From Elusimicrobia bacterium GWF2_62_30 (GTDB lineage: Bacteria > Elusimicrobiota > Elusimicrobia > Elusimicrobiales > UBA9959), in contig MGUK01000084.1 of NCBI GenBank assembly GCA_001799995.1, forward strand, positions 99,241 through 163,240: DNA of 64,000 bases. The letters run 5' to 3'. The notes beneath the pieces are model-generated. The model worked only from the letters and a program-made list of their open reading frames with translations, did not search any database and was not told where the DNA came from. The position numbers and the translations under genes were made by a program. How positions within the stretch are numbered: position 1 is the stretch's first letter; every line of letters begins with the position of its first letter. Of the stretch, positions 30,369 through 39,034 are shown piece by piece.

Positions 30369-31865
30369 CTAAAATTTACCGCCGACTATCTTCTTGCCGG
30401 CTTCGTTGAGCGCGGCCGAGGTCTTGGGCGAGAAGGTTTCCGTATAGACACGCACCACGGGCTCCGTGCCGGAGGGCCGCAGGCCGAGCCAGCTCCCGTC
30501 CTTCATGATGAACTTGAACCCGTCCGTGTGGTCTATGCGCCAGACGGAGGCCCCCGCCAGGTTGAGCGGCGGATTCAATTTGAGGCGCTCTACGAGGGAT
30601 TCCATGTTCATGTTCCCGTCCAGGCGCAGGTTCGTCCGTGAAGTGATGAAGCTGCCGTGGCGCTTGTTCATGTCAGCGATGATCTTCTTGATAGGTTTGC
30701 GCTCGTAGGCCACCATTTCCGCCATCAGCAGGCAGGCGAGGATGCCGTCCTTCTCCGGCACGTGGTTCATTATCGAGAGCCCGGCCGATTCTTCGCCGCC
30801 TATGATGTACTGGCCGGTGCGCAGGAGGTTGCCGATGTGCTTGAAGCCTACGGCGGTCTCGCGCACTTCCAGGCCGTGGTGCTTGGCCACCGCGTCCACG
30901 AAGTGGGAGGTCATCACCGAGCGGGCGACCTTGCCTTTCAGCCCGCGGTTCTTGACCAGGTGCTCCAGCACGAGGCCCAGCACCAGGTTCGGGGAGATCC
31001 AGGTCCCGTCGGAATCTATGACGCCGTAGCGGTCCGCGTCGCCGTCGCACGCGAGGCCCAGGTGGAGCTTGTTCTTGAGCACGGCGGCCTTCAGCCCGCC
31101 CAGGTTCTCTTCGTCGGTGTCCGGGGAGTGCCCGCCGAACAGCACGTCGCGCTCTTCCCGCAGGCCTATGACCTTGGCCCCCGCCTCTTCCAGGATAGGG
31201 CGCAGGTAGGTGCGCGCCGCCCCGTGGACGGAGTCGGCCGCGATCTTCAGCCCGGCTTTCTTTATGGCGGAAAGATCCAGCAGCGAAGCGATCTGCTTCT
31301 TATAGTTCGCGTGGAAATCCTCCACGCGGATGATCCCTGCGGAAACGCCGTGCTCGAAAGGTATATGCTTTTCCACTTCGGCGTTGGTGAGCGCCTGCAC
31401 CCTGGCCTCGAGGTCGTTGGTGATCTCGCTTATGGCCGGGCCGCCCCAGTAGGGCGTCCACTTGAACCCGTTGTACTGCGGGGGGTTGTGGCTGGCGGTC
31501 AGCATCACGCCGCCGGCGGAGTTGGTCCGCATCACTTCCCACGCCACCACGGGGGTGGGGGTCTCGGTGTTGGAGATGGCGGCCGTTATGCTTTCGGCCG
31601 CGATGGCTTCAGCCACGGTCTTGGCGAAATCTTCGGAGAGATAGCGGGTATCGTAGCCTACTATGATCTTGGCCGTCTTGGGCGGCTGCTTGTCCAGTTT
31701 CTTCAGGTTGAGGAGGTATTCCTCGCCCTTGAAACCGTATTCCTTGTGCTCGTTCACGTGTTCCGCCACGGCGTGGCTGACGCGGCGCAGGTTGTTTATA
31801 TTGAATTCTTCGGCTATTATTGCCCTCCAGCCAGAGGTGCCGAATTTGATATTTGAGGTCGCCAT
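30369..31865 (-). CDS. Phosphoglucomutase/phosphomannomutase family enzyme
   Basis: 498 residues from ATG 31865 ('[20 protein letters not shown]'); an in-frame TTG 18 bases upstream is less likely. The catalytic serine is Ser125 in '[14 protein letters not shown]', the metal-binding loop is 'CDGDADRYG' and the phosphate-binding loop near the C-terminus is '[13 protein letters not shown]', with the sugar-specificity 'GGEESAGLS'. The GEESG-type loop is typical of the PGM/PMM group, so glucose-1-P and mannose-1-P are both possible. First gene of a seven-gene minus-strand run ending at 25719; divergent from the secreted protein at 31972. Confidence 0.93.
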   Translation of the reverse strand: MATSNIKFGTSGWRAIIAEEFNINNLRRVSHAVAEHVNEHKEYGFKGEEYLLNLKKLDKQPPKTAKIIVGYDTRYLSEDFAKTVAEAIAAESITAAISNTETPTPVVAWEVMRTNSAGGVMLTASHNPPQYNGFKWTPYWGGPAISEITNDLEARVQALTNAEVEKHIPFEHGVSAGIIRVEDFHANYKKQIASLLDLSAIKKAGLKIAADSVHGAARTYLRPILEEAGAKVIGLREERDVLFGGHSPDTDEENLGGLKAAVLKNKLHLGLACDGDADRYGVIDSDGTWISPNLVLGLVLEHLVKNRGLKGKVARSVMTSHFVDAVAKHHGLEVRETAVGFKHIGNLLRTGQYIIGGEESAGLSIMNHVPEKDGILACLLMAEMVAYERKPIKKIIADMNKRHGSFITSRTNLRLDGNMNMESLVERLKLNPPLNLAGASVWRIDHTDGFKFIMKDGSWLGLRPSGTEPVVRVYTETFSPKTSAALNEAGKKIVGGKF

Positions 31866-31952
31866 AGCTTCTGAATATAGCAAAAAAGACTTTATAAAGC
31901 AAAGAATGGCCTACATTACGCCCGGGGCCGGCCGCCCGGCCCGTATTTTTTG

Positions 31953-31958
31953 TAGAAT
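31953..31958 (+). promoter_or_regulatory. -10 box (TAGAAT) close to start codon
   Basis: TAGAAT within TTGTAGAATAT (31950-31960), 13 bases before the ATG at 31972. The same 11-mer occurs upstream of tRNA-Leu at 34766-34776. No clear -35 is seen in the GC-rich upstream sequence. Confidence 0.45.
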
Positions 31959-31971
31959 ATACCGTATCCTG

Positions 31972-32448
31972 ATGAAGAAATCACTTGTCATGGCCGGCCT
32001 GCTGGCGGCGGGCCCTTTATACGGGGCCGCGCCGGAGCCGGCGATGGAGCTCAAAGGCTATCTCTCCTCCTGGACGCAGAGCTGCCCCGGCGGCGCCTGC
32101 TCGCTGCCCAAACCGGGAGAGCGCAACCGGCCCGTCACGCTGCGGCTCGGGCTGCCGTCTTCCCCGGGGGAAGCTTCCGCCGTTAAGACTTTCCAGGAGC
32201 TTGCCCTGCCCGGGGGCGGCGTCCTGTCCGCGGGACTGGATTTTTTCGCCATCTGCCCGTACGCGGGCAGGGGCAACTGCGCCGGGCGCTATTTCCAGGC
32301 GCAGGTCTCCCTTTCCGGGCCCGCCGGCGCCTTCTGCGCCGCGGCCCTGAACCCCGGTGACTTCGATCCTTTCCCCGTGCTGATGTGCGCGGGCCTGGCC
32401 CCCGACGGTACCCGCTTCGGCGTCACGCTGCACCGGCTCCCGCTATAA
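31972..32448 (+). CDS. Small secreted hypothetical protein
   Basis: 158 residues from the ATG at 31972, chosen because it begins a clean signal peptide (KKSLVMAGLLAAGPLYGAA); the frame is open upstream but codes nothing plausible. The mature part has six cysteines (CPGGAC, ICPY, NC, FCAA, MCAG), suggesting disulphides outside the cytoplasm, and no known domain. Only a short leader separates it from a TAGAAT box, and there is no ribosome-binding site. It stops 3 bp before the methyltransferase gene. Confidence 0.65.
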   Translation: MKKSLVMAGLLAAGPLYGAAPEPAMELKGYLSSWTQSCPGGACSLPKPGERNRPVTLRLGLPSSPGEASAVKTFQELALPGGGVLSAGLDFFAICPYAGRGNCAGRYFQAQVSLSGPAGAFCAAALNPGDFDPFPVLMCAGLAPDGTRFGVTLHRLPL

Positions 32449-32451
32449 ATT

Positions 32452-33144
32452 ATGACGACGACAAAACCCGATGTGTTCTCCCGCAGCTGGCCGGTAGCCG
32501 AAACGGCGGCGTACTTCGCCGCGCTTACCGCGGCGGACGACGGGTTCGCGCCCGAAGCGGCGGCGGCGATGGAGCGCGGGGGCGTGCGCGACCGGGCCGT
32601 GACGTCGCTGGAAGGCAGGCTGCTGGAAGCGCTGGCAAGGATCTCAGGCGCGAGGAAGGCCGTGGAGATCGGGACGCTTTACGGCTACTCGGCGCACTGG
32701 ATCGCCAGGGGCATGCCGGAGTCCGGCAGGCTTTATTCGCTTGAAAAGGACCCGGCCTGCGTGAACGCGGCCAAGGACGCGGTAGCGGCTTCGATGCTGT
32801 CGCGCAAGGTCACCGTCATGGAAGGCCCGGCGGCCGAAAGCCTGAAAACCCTTTCCAAGCTGGCGCCGTTCGATCTCTGCTTTATCGACGCCGACGCCGG
32901 GGAGTACCCGGATCACCTGCGCTGGGCCGCGGCCAACCTGCGCCCCGGCGGCCTGGTGCTGGCGAACAACGTCTTCATAGAAGGCAGGATCCCCGCGGCG
33001 GATTGCAGCGCGGCGGACAATACCCGCGCCCGCGCGATGCGGGAATTCTTCCACATCCTCTTCGATTCCGACCGCTTCGTGTCCGCCTCCGTTATCCCTA
33101 CCCGGGAAGGAATGGCGCTCGGGGTAAAGACGCAGGCAAAGTGA
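32452..33144 (+). CDS. O-methyltransferase family 3 (SAM-dependent, CCoAOMT-like)
   Basis: 230 residues. SAM-binding motif I is 'KAVEIGTLYGYSAHWIA', motif II 'YSLEKDPACVNAAKDAV', motif IV 'FDLCFIDADAGEYPDHL' with the metal/catalytic Asp, and 'LRPGGLVLANNVFIEGRI' follows. These are the family 3 O-methyltransferase landmarks (catechol or caffeoyl-CoA type). The physiological substrate is not evident. It overlaps the downstream lipoprotein start (GTGA). Confidence 0.9.
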   Translation: MTTTKPDVFSRSWPVAETAAYFAALTAADDGFAPEAAAAMERGGVRDRAVTSLEGRLLEALARISGARKAVEIGTLYGYSAHWIARGMPESGRLYSLEKDPACVNAAKDAVAASMLSRKVTVMEGPAAESLKTLSKLAPFDLCFIDADAGEYPDHLRWAAANLRPGGLVLANNVFIEGRIPAADCSAADNTRARAMREFFHILFDSDRFVSASVIPTREGMALGVKTQAK

Positions 33145-34301
33145 ATATCCGCACCCTGTCGCTGCTAACGCTGCTGCTGGCCTTCTCCGCCTGTACGGAG
33201 GAGGACGCGGCCAGGCCGCGCTTCGCGGCCAGGAACCAGCCGGCGCCGGAGCTGCGCCTGCCCAAACTGCTGAACGCCCCCGCGGCGGAAATACGCGGCT
33301 GGGACGCTCTCCGGGACAAGGCCGTGGTGCTGGAATTCTGGGCCACCTGGTGCGAGGAATGCGTGGACTCCATCCCGCACCTCAACGACCTGGCGGCGGC
33401 TGCCGGCGACGCCCCCGTGGTCTTCATCTCGGTCACCGACGAGTCCGAAGCGGACGTGAAGGAATTCCTCAAGTCCCATCCCATGAAGGGCTGGATAGCT
33501 CCGGAGGCCGGGGCGGACATTTTCAGGGCCTTCCGGGTTTACGGGCGGCCGCACACGGTACTTATCTCCAGGGACGGCAGGGTGGCCGATATCACCGTCC
33601 CCGGCGCGGTTACGGAGGAGGCGGTGAAAAGGCTCCTCAGCGGCGCTCCGGCGGCCCAGGCGGGGCGCTCCGCCCCGGCGGCCGCGGACGTGCTGGCCGA
33701 ATTCTATCTGGCGGAGGCCGCCGTTTCCGTCTCCAGCGCCAGCTACGGCCCCGACCGCATGAGCGGCGCGGGCATACCGCTTAAGCACGCTTTTGATTTC
33801 GTCTTCGGCCAGGCCGACAAGCTGGAGGTCAAGCCGGAGGCCGCGCGGGCGATGAACGGTTTTTACGATATACGCTTCCGCTTCCCGAAGGGCCGCGGTG
33901 AAAAGTACCGCAGGGAGTTCTTCCTGAAAGGGCTGGAAACAGCGCTGGGGCTGAAGGTGAAAGACCTTTCAAAGGAATCCGAAGTGTACCTGCTTAAAAG
34001 GGCGCCCGGCGGGCCGCTCAACGTCAGGAAGAAGGAGACCCCCGGCGCGGCCGGCTCCGACGGGGGGAAATGCGCGGTGGATGGCGGGTCGTTCGGCGTG
34101 CTCGGCGCCGCGCTGGCCGAGAGGCTGGGCGAACCGGTGCTCGACGAGACCGGGCTTAAAGGTTATTACGCCTATGCCTTCGATTTTAAAAGCGGCGATA
34201 AAAAAACTTTCAACGCCGAATTGAATTCCCAGCTGGGGCTGCGGCTCGAGCGGCGCCTGCGCAAGATCCGCGTGCTCGAGATCAGCCGGCCGGAACCATG
34301 A
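33141..34301 (+). CDS. Thioredoxin-like (TlpA) lipoprotein fused to a DUF3738 domain
   Basis: 386 residues from a GTG start that overlaps the methyltransferase stop. A lipoprotein signal ends at Cys18 ('LLAFSACTEED'), so the protein should be anchored to a membrane outside the cytoplasm. Residues about 35-165 are a TlpA/ResA thioredoxin domain with 'EFWATWCEECVDSIPHL' (Cys71 and Cys74) and a cis-Pro region 'YGRPHTVLISRDG'. Residues about 220-380 match the DUF3738 pattern ('GVLGAALAERLGEPVLDETG', 'YYAYAFDF'), a domain abundant in soil Acidobacteriota. The fusion suggests a redox enzyme with a dedicated binding or targeting module; function unknown. Confidence 0.85.
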   Translation: MNIRTLSLLTLLLAFSACTEEDAARPRFAARNQPAPELRLPKLLNAPAAEIRGWDALRDKAVVLEFWATWCEECVDSIPHLNDLAAAAGDAPVVFISVTDESEADVKEFLKSHPMKGWIAPEAGADIFRAFRVYGRPHTVLISRDGRVADITVPGAVTEEAVKRLLSGAPAAQAGRSAPAAADVLAEFYLAEAAVSVSSASYGPDRMSGAGIPLKHAFDFVFGQADKLEVKPEAARAMNGFYDIRFRFPKGRGEKYRREFFLKGLETALGLKVKDLSKESEVYLLKRAPGGPLNVRKKETPGAAGSDGGKCAVDGGSFGVLGAALAERLGEPVLDETGLKGYYAYAFDFKSGDKKTFNAELNSQLGLRLERRLRKIRVLEISRPEP

Positions 34302-34723
34302 AAAGATTGTCCTCCAAACCCACCGTCTATCTGATCGACGGCTCCAATTTCTCCATGCGCTTCTGGGAGAAGGCCGGCGGCGTCTCGGCGGAACAGCTCG
34401 AAAAGGAATTCGTGAACTGGCTCGCGGAAGTAGCGCGCGCGGAGCTGCTGCGGGCTTCGTGCTTCCGGGTGGTGTTCGACGGCCCCTGCCGCCGGAGCGG
34501 GCCGGCCGGCCCTTCGATAACCATTTATTACAGCGATTCGGAGCCGGCCGACGAGATGCTGGTGGAGCGCGGCTACTTCATGCAGAACGAGGGGATCCGC
34601 GCCATCATCGTCACTTCTGACAACGGCCTGCGCGACCGCGCCGCCGCCGAGGGCGTAAAGACCATGAACTGCGAGACTTTCCTTAAGCTCGCCGGGGACG
34701 AGCTCCGCCGGGAGAGCCGCTGA
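34298..34723 (+). CDS. NYN-domain (YacP/PIN-like) RNA nuclease
   Basis: 141 residues, overlapping the lipoprotein gene by 4 bp. PIN-like acidic residues are visible in 'VYLIDGSNFSMRF' (Asp14), 'RVVFDGPC', 'SEPADEMLVE' and 'VTSDNGLRDRAAAEGV', in YacP/NYN order. Bacillus YacP (Rae1) is a ribosome-associated endoribonuclease; the same activity is likely but unproven here. Last gene of the 31972-34723 run, just upstream of tRNA-Leu. Confidence 0.85.
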   Translation: MKRLSSKPTVYLIDGSNFSMRFWEKAGGVSAEQLEKEFVNWLAEVARAELLRASCFRVVFDGPCRRSGPAGPSITIYYSDSEPADEMLVERGYFMQNEGIRAIIVTSDNGLRDRAAAEGVKTMNCETFLKLAGDELRRESR

Positions 34724-34768
34724 CCCGCCCGCGGGCATTTTTGCGGATATTCTGCCGCCGTAAATTTG

Positions 34769-34774
34769 TAGAAT
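34769..34774 (+). promoter_or_regulatory. -10 box for tRNA-Leu
   Basis: TAGAAT inside TTGTAGAATAT, 40 bases upstream of the mature tRNA 5' end and identical over 11 bases to the box at 31950. The -35 is not obvious; TTGCGG at 34741 is too far (22 bp). Confidence 0.4.
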
Positions 34775-34814
34775 ATTGTGCTGACGCGGGCCGGATGCCG
34801 CGGGCGTGTTTTCA

Positions 34815-34898
34815 GGGCTTGTGGCGGAACTGGTAGACGCGACGGACTTAAAATTCGTTGGCCGCAAGGCCGTGTGGGTTCGAGTCCCACCATGCCCA
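34815..34898 (+). tRNA. tRNA-Leu (TAA anticodon)
   Basis: Folds as a class II tRNA: acceptor GGGCTTG / CATGCCC with one U-U mismatch, D-arm GCG...CGC with 'GGTAGA', anticodon stem ACGGA/TTCGT and loop CTTAAAA (anticodon TAA, reads UUA), a long variable arm (GGCCGCAAGGCC), and T-arm GTGGG-TTCGAGT-CCCAC. Discriminator A at 34898. CCA is not encoded (CAC follows), so it must be added after transcription. Confidence 0.93.
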
Positions 34899-34934
34899 CA
34901 CACTGAACGGTTTTGAACGATCATGGAGGCTTCT

Positions 34935-35561
34935 ATGGGATTTGCACCTGCGGGGATAAAACTGATAATCGGCGGCATAATCGCGGCCGCTGGCGGCGGC
35001 GCTTTAATGGGCTGCTGCCGCTGGGCGGGCATCCCGCTGCTCTTTCTCGGCGTATTCTTCGCCGGCTTCTCGGCCTATTTCTTCCGCGACCCTGAGCGGC
35101 CCAAAACTTTCGCGCCCGGCGAGATAGCCTGTCCCGCGGACGGCACCGTGCTGACCATCAAGAACGAGGGCACCCCGGGCATTACCGTCATCCGCATTTT
35201 CCTTTCCGTCCTGAACGTGCACGTGCAGCGCTCGCCGCTGGAAGGCAAGGTGGAGAAGGTGAAGTTCACGCAGGGGAAGTTCGCCATCGCCTACAAGCCG
35301 GAGGCCGCCGATAACCAGCGCAACCTCATCCGGATAACCGGCGCCGGCGGTCGCGCCGTCGAGATAGAGCAGATAACCGGCTCCATCGCCCGCCGCATCG
35401 CCTGCTATGTGAAAGAGGGCCAGGAAGTGAAGGCCGGCGAGCGGGTAGGCATGATCTATTTCGGTTCGCAGGTAGCCGTCTACCTGCCCGAGTCGGCGAA
35501 GATAAGCGTGAAGCCCGGCGACAAAGTGGCCGGCGCCGAAACCGTGCTGGGCCAGTGGTGA
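34935..35561 (+). CDS. psd: Phosphatidylserine decarboxylase, PSD-A type proenzyme
   Basis: 208 residues from ATG 34935, preferred over ATG 34923 because GGAGG (34925-34929) lies five bases before it. Two hydrophobic segments at the N-terminus ('LIIGGIIAAAGGGALM', 'LLFLGVFFAGFSAYFF') are followed by 'DPERP', 'PADGTVL' and 'FLSVLNVHVQRSPLEGKV'. Self-cleavage should occur at Gly-Ser in 'FGSQVAVYLP', giving the pyruvoyl subunit; most short-type enzymes have GSR or GST there. Makes phosphatidylethanolamine and pairs with pssA 12 bp downstream. Confidence 0.92.
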   Translation: MGFAPAGIKLIIGGIIAAAGGGALMGCCRWAGIPLLFLGVFFAGFSAYFFRDPERPKTFAPGEIACPADGTVLTIKNEGTPGITVIRIFLSVLNVHVQRSPLEGKVEKVKFTQGKFAIAYKPEAADNQRNLIRITGAGGRAVEIEQITGSIARRIACYVKEGQEVKAGERVGMIYFGSQVAVYLPESAKISVKPGDKVAGAETVLGQW

Positions 35562-35573
35562 GGTGAAACTAAC

Positions 35574-36392
35574 ATGGAAAACATTGAAATAATCCCCGAA
35601 AAAAGGCGGATCGATATTGCGAAGCTTAAAAAGACCGGGGCGGTGGTCCTGCCCTCCATCTTTACCATCGCCAATATGGCCTTCGGTTTCTTCTCCATCC
35701 TCTCCGCCTCGGAGGGGGAATATGTGCGGGCCTCGTGGTTCCTGATCGTTTCCTACGTGATGGACATGCTCGACGGACGCGTGGCGCGCCTGGTGCACGG
35801 CGAGAGCTCCTTCGGCGTGGAGATCGACTCCCTTTCCGACTGGATCTCTTTCGGCATAGCGCCCGCCTACCTGATCTACAAGTTCGTGCTCAAGGATTAC
35901 GGCTTCTGGGGCTACCCCGTGGCGTTCCTTTACGTCCTGTGCGGGGCTTTGCGCCTTGCCCGCTACAACGTGAAATCACACTTCGGCGGCAGCGACAAGG
36001 ATTATTTCCAGGGGCTGCCCATCCCGGCGGCGGCCGGCATCCTGGTCTCCTTTGTGCTCGCCTACAGCATGATAGAGGGCGAAAGCGGCAGCCGCGGCAT
36101 CCAGATAGTGATGGACAGGATGCCGTTCGTGTACGGCGTGGTGCCCTTCATCATGATCGCGCTCGCCCTGCTTATGGTGTCTTCCGCGCCCTACGCGGCT
36201 TTCAAGGGCGACATGCTCAAGCCCAACTCCATAAAGGGCATCGTGCTGATAACGGCGGTGCTCTCGATGATAGTGGCGTACCCGCAGGACGCGCTGTTCG
36301 TCTTCTTCTCGGTTTACGCGCTTTCCGGAGTGCTCGCCGGGTTCTACGGGGCTTTCAAGAAGCTCTTCAGGGGCAAGGAAGCCGGCTGCTAG
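35574..36392 (+). CDS. pssA: CDP-diacylglycerol-serine O-phosphatidyltransferase
   Basis: Makes phosphatidylserine from CDP-diacylglycerol and serine in the inner membrane. 272 residues with about seven to eight membrane segments. The CDP-alcohol phosphotransferase motif DGx2ARx8Gx3Dx3D is exact: 'DGRVARLVHGESSFGVEIDS' followed by 'LSD'. It lies 12 bp after psd, so both steps to phosphatidylethanolamine are co-expressed. A strong terminator follows. Confidence 0.95.
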   Translation: MENIEIIPEKRRIDIAKLKKTGAVVLPSIFTIANMAFGFFSILSASEGEYVRASWFLIVSYVMDMLDGRVARLVHGESSFGVEIDSLSDWISFGIAPAYLIYKFVLKDYGFWGYPVAFLYVLCGALRLARYNVKSHFGGSDKDYFQGLPIPAAAGILVSFVLAYSMIEGESGSRGIQIVMDRMPFVYGVVPFIMIALALLMVSSAPYAAFKGDMLKPNSIKGIVLITAVLSMIVAYPQDALFVFFSVYALSGVLAGFYGAFKKLFRGKEAGC

Positions 36393-36409
36393 CGCTCCCG
36401 TACTCCAGG

Positions 36410-36438
36410 AAAAAGCCCGGGTTCGCCCGGGCTTTTTT
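36410..36438. terminator. Bidirectional terminator with UUCG tetraloop
   Basis: Perfect 12-bp inverted repeat AAAAAGCCCGGG / CCCGGGCTTTTT with a TTCG loop, T-run on the plus side and A-run on the other. It lies between the convergent pssA and metG genes and partly overlaps the metG stop. Confidence 0.9.
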
Positions 36439-37912
36439 ATTTGCGGGGAAAAAGAGGGGGGACTTCCCGGGGCTCCGCCCCGTCGGTACGGGTTTTGCCG
36501 ATGCCGAGCTGCAGTTGCATCCGGCTGGCCGTGTCGGGCATGAAAGGGTCGAGCCAGCCGGCGATGAGGCGCAGGCCCCAGATCATCTCCCGGAGGAAAG
36601 CCTTCAGCGCTTCCGGATCTTTTTTCGCCAGCTCCAGCGGTTTCCTGGCGTCCAGCAGGCCGTTCAGCCTCCCCAGCCCCAGCCAGATCTTTTCGAGGGC
36701 GGCTCCGAACCGCAGGCTCTCCATGTTCCTGTGCAGCTCCGGCGTCCACGAAGCTAATTCCCTGAAGACCGCGGAGTCCTCCGGCCTTTTCGGCAGGCGG
36801 TGGTCCAGGTACTGCGCCGCCATGCTCGTTACGCGCGAAAAAAGATCGCCCAGGTCGTTGGCCAGGTCGAAATTATAGCGGCGGTGAAAAGCCGTCATGG
36901 AGAACTCCCCGTCGGACCCGAAGGCCACCTCCCTGAAAAGGAAATAGCGCAGCGCGTCCACGCCGTAGTCCCTGACCACGTCCTCGGCTTTGATGTAGTT
37001 GCCCCGCGTCCTGGAAATCTTGCGGCCGTTCATGGTCAGCCAGCCGTGGGCGTATACCCTGCGCGGCAGCTCCAGGCCCAGCGCCAGGAGCAGGGCCGGC
37101 CAGAGAACGCCCTGCGAACGGTGCGACTCCTTTCCCGCCAGGTGCACGTCGGCGGGCCAGATGGAATTGAAATCCGGCCCCGCCCCTTCCGGGGTGAAGC
37201 CCGGGCCGGTGGCGTAGCCGAGCAGCTCTTCGAACCGGGAGTGGACGGCGTGGTCCGGGTCTGACTTTACCGGCACGCCCCACGGCGCTTTCGTGCGCGA
37301 AACGGGGACGTCCCTGAGCCCCGCCCTGGCGAGATAGTCCAGTTCGCTCGCGCCGGGCCGGGGGGAAAGGAAGTCAGGGTGCTGCGCGTAATGCTCCTGC
37401 AGCGCCGGCCCATATTTGGAGAGCCTGAAAAAATAGGCGGCCTCCCTGGCCCGCTCCAGGGGCTTGCCGTGGACGGGGCACTTCCCGTCCTTCAGCCCGT
37501 CCTCGTCGTGAAAATCGCCGCAGGCGGTACAATAGGGGCCGTCCTGGACGCCGCGGTAGATGTCCCCCGCCGCCAGGAGCTTTTCAAACACCGCCTGTAC
37601 CGCCGCCTGGTGAGCCGCGTCGGTGGTGCGTAAAAAATTATCGTACCTGACGTTCAGGGTTTTCCAGAGGGCGCGGAAATCGGCGGCTGCCGCGTCGCAC
37701 CAGGCCTTGGGCTGCATGCCGCGTTCCCGGGCGGTCCTTTCGATGCCGGCGCCGTGCTCGCCCGTTCCAGTCTGCAGGAAGACCGTGATATCTCGGGAGC
37801 GCAGGTGGCGGGCCAGCACGTCGGCCGCGAGCGTAGTATAGGCGTGCCCCATGTGGGGCTTGTCTTCGACGGAATAAAGAGGTGTGGTGATGTAAAACTT
37901 CTTCGTGTGCAT
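36437..37912 (-). CDS. metG: Methionyl-tRNA synthetase
   Basis: Charges tRNA-Met and initiator tRNA. 491 residues, so without the C-terminal tRNA-binding extension found in longer MetRS. HIGH motif 'HMGHAYTT' (20-27); zinc-binding insertion 'YCTACGDFH...GKCPVHGKPLE'; the KMSKS loop is the variant 'GRKISRTRGNYI' near residue 300. Last gene of tmk-holB-metG, a common order, starting 11 bp after holB. Confidence 0.96.
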   Translation of the reverse strand: MHTKKFYITTPLYSVEDKPHMGHAYTTLAADVLARHLRSRDITVFLQTGTGEHGAGIERTARERGMQPKAWCDAAAADFRALWKTLNVRYDNFLRTTDAAHQAAVQAVFEKLLAAGDIYRGVQDGPYCTACGDFHDEDGLKDGKCPVHGKPLERAREAAYFFRLSKYGPALQEHYAQHPDFLSPRPGASELDYLARAGLRDVPVSRTKAPWGVPVKSDPDHAVHSRFEELLGYATGPGFTPEGAGPDFNSIWPADVHLAGKESHRSQGVLWPALLLALGLELPRRVYAHGWLTMNGRKISRTRGNYIKAEDVVRDYGVDALRYFLFREVAFGSDGEFSMTAFHRRYNFDLANDLGDLFSRVTSMAAQYLDHRLPKRPEDSAVFRELASWTPELHRNMESLRFGAALEKIWLGLGRLNGLLDARKPLELAKKDPEALKAFLREMIWGLRLIAGWLDPFMPDTASRMQLQLGIGKTRTDGAEPREVPPLFPRK

Positions 37913-37923
37913 TGGGCGAAGGC

Positions 37924-39033
37924 TCAGCGCGCGCCGGCGTCCACCAGGCTTTCCAGCCGGAGGCCGGCCCTTTCGCTTTCCAGCAGGGCCGTCTGCAGGA
38001 TCTGCATATAGGAAACGTTGCGGTCCGCCATGCGGCGCAGGTCGAGGGTGCGCCGCAGCACCGCGCCCAGCCTGTCCTTGGCCGGGGGGGCGGAGGCGCG
38101 CCAGGCGGCGCGCAGGCGCCCTAGGATAAGGTCCAGCAGGGTCTTTACCTCTTCGCGGGCCGCGTGGCTGTCCCTGGGCAGCCCCGCCGTGAACTTGAAG
38201 ACCTTCGCCGGGTCGGCAGGGTTCAGCTTCGCCAGCCGCGCCAGGAAGCCGCGGGCCTCCGCGGCCTTTTCAAAGGACCCCCTGGACAGGGCGGCCAGTC
38301 GCGCGGCTTCGGAGGGTTCCGCGCCCTGCGCGATCATCAGCTCTGTTATCACCGGGGCCGGCAGCGGGGAGAATTCTACCGAGCAGCAGCGGGAAAGTAT
38401 CGTGGGTAAAAGCGAGTTTTTGCGGGAAACGGTGAGGATGACCACGGTGTTCTTAGGCGGGTCTTCAAGGGTCTTGAGCAGCGCGTTCTGGGCCTGCGGC
38501 ACCAGCGCTTCCGCGTCCCGGACGATGAAGATCTTCCACGGGGACATCATCGGTTTCTGCTGCGCCCAGCGCGTCAGTTCCCGGATCGTGTCTATCTTTA
38601 AATTGGCGCTTTCGTTCTCGTCGAGCAGCGCGGCCTGGAAAACGGTGTCGACCACGCGGATATCCGGGTGCGCGCCGCTCAGGGCCTGGCGGCAGGAAAG
38701 GCACACGCCGCAGGAATCCCCGGGTGCCGCCGCGGCGGCGACGGCCTGGTCGGCGGGAGAGGGCGCGGGCGCGGCTTCCGGGGCCGGCCCCTCCGGCGCC
38801 ATGGAGAAAAGCCCGCCGTCATCTTCGGGCTGGGGCGCTAAAGAACGCGGTTTCTCTTCGACGAAAGGCACGCGGGAGCAATTGAGCGCCGAGGCGAACT
38901 CCGCCGCGGCCGGGAATTTGCCTATGCCGGGGACGCCGTGGAAGAGCATGGCCGGCGGCACGCGCCCGGTCTCGACGAGGGAGCGCAGCCGCTCTATCGT
39001 CTTGTCCTGGCCTTTGATGGTGGAAAAAGACAT
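37924..39033 (-). CDS. holB: DNA polymerase III subunit delta'
   Basis: Part of the clamp loader. 369 residues. The P-loop region reads 'FHGVPGIGKFPAAAEFASAL': the Lys is kept but the following Ser/Thr is Phe, as expected for delta', which does not hydrolyse ATP. A four-Cys zinc module is 'CGVCLSCRQALSGAHPDI' plus Cys further upstream. The family 'RDAEALVPQAQNALLKTLEDP' and 'LPTILSRCCSVEF' (sensor I) are clear. An acidic/Ala-rich insertion near residues 65-105 is longer than usual. It sits one base after tmk. Confidence 0.92.
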   Translation of the reverse strand: MSFSTIKGQDKTIERLRSLVETGRVPPAMLFHGVPGIGKFPAAAEFASALNCSRVPFVEEKPRSLAPQPEDDGGLFSMAPEGPAPEAAPAPSPADQAVAAAAAPGDSCGVCLSCRQALSGAHPDIRVVDTVFQAALLDENESANLKIDTIRELTRWAQQKPMMSPWKIFIVRDAEALVPQAQNALLKTLEDPPKNTVVILTVSRKNSLLPTILSRCCSVEFSPLPAPVITELMIAQGAEPSEAARLAALSRGSFEKAAEARGFLARLAKLNPADPAKVFKFTAGLPRDSHAAREEVKTLLDLILGRLRAAWRASAPPAKDRLGAVLRRTLDLRRMADRNVSYMQILQTALLESERAGLRLESLVDAGAR

Positions 39034-39034
39034 G

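Noticed and set aside
34724..34750. Terminator after the NYN gene (GCCCGCGGGC followed by ATTTTT)
   Set aside because: The palindrome leaves only a 3-bp stem once a loop is allowed, too weak to call.
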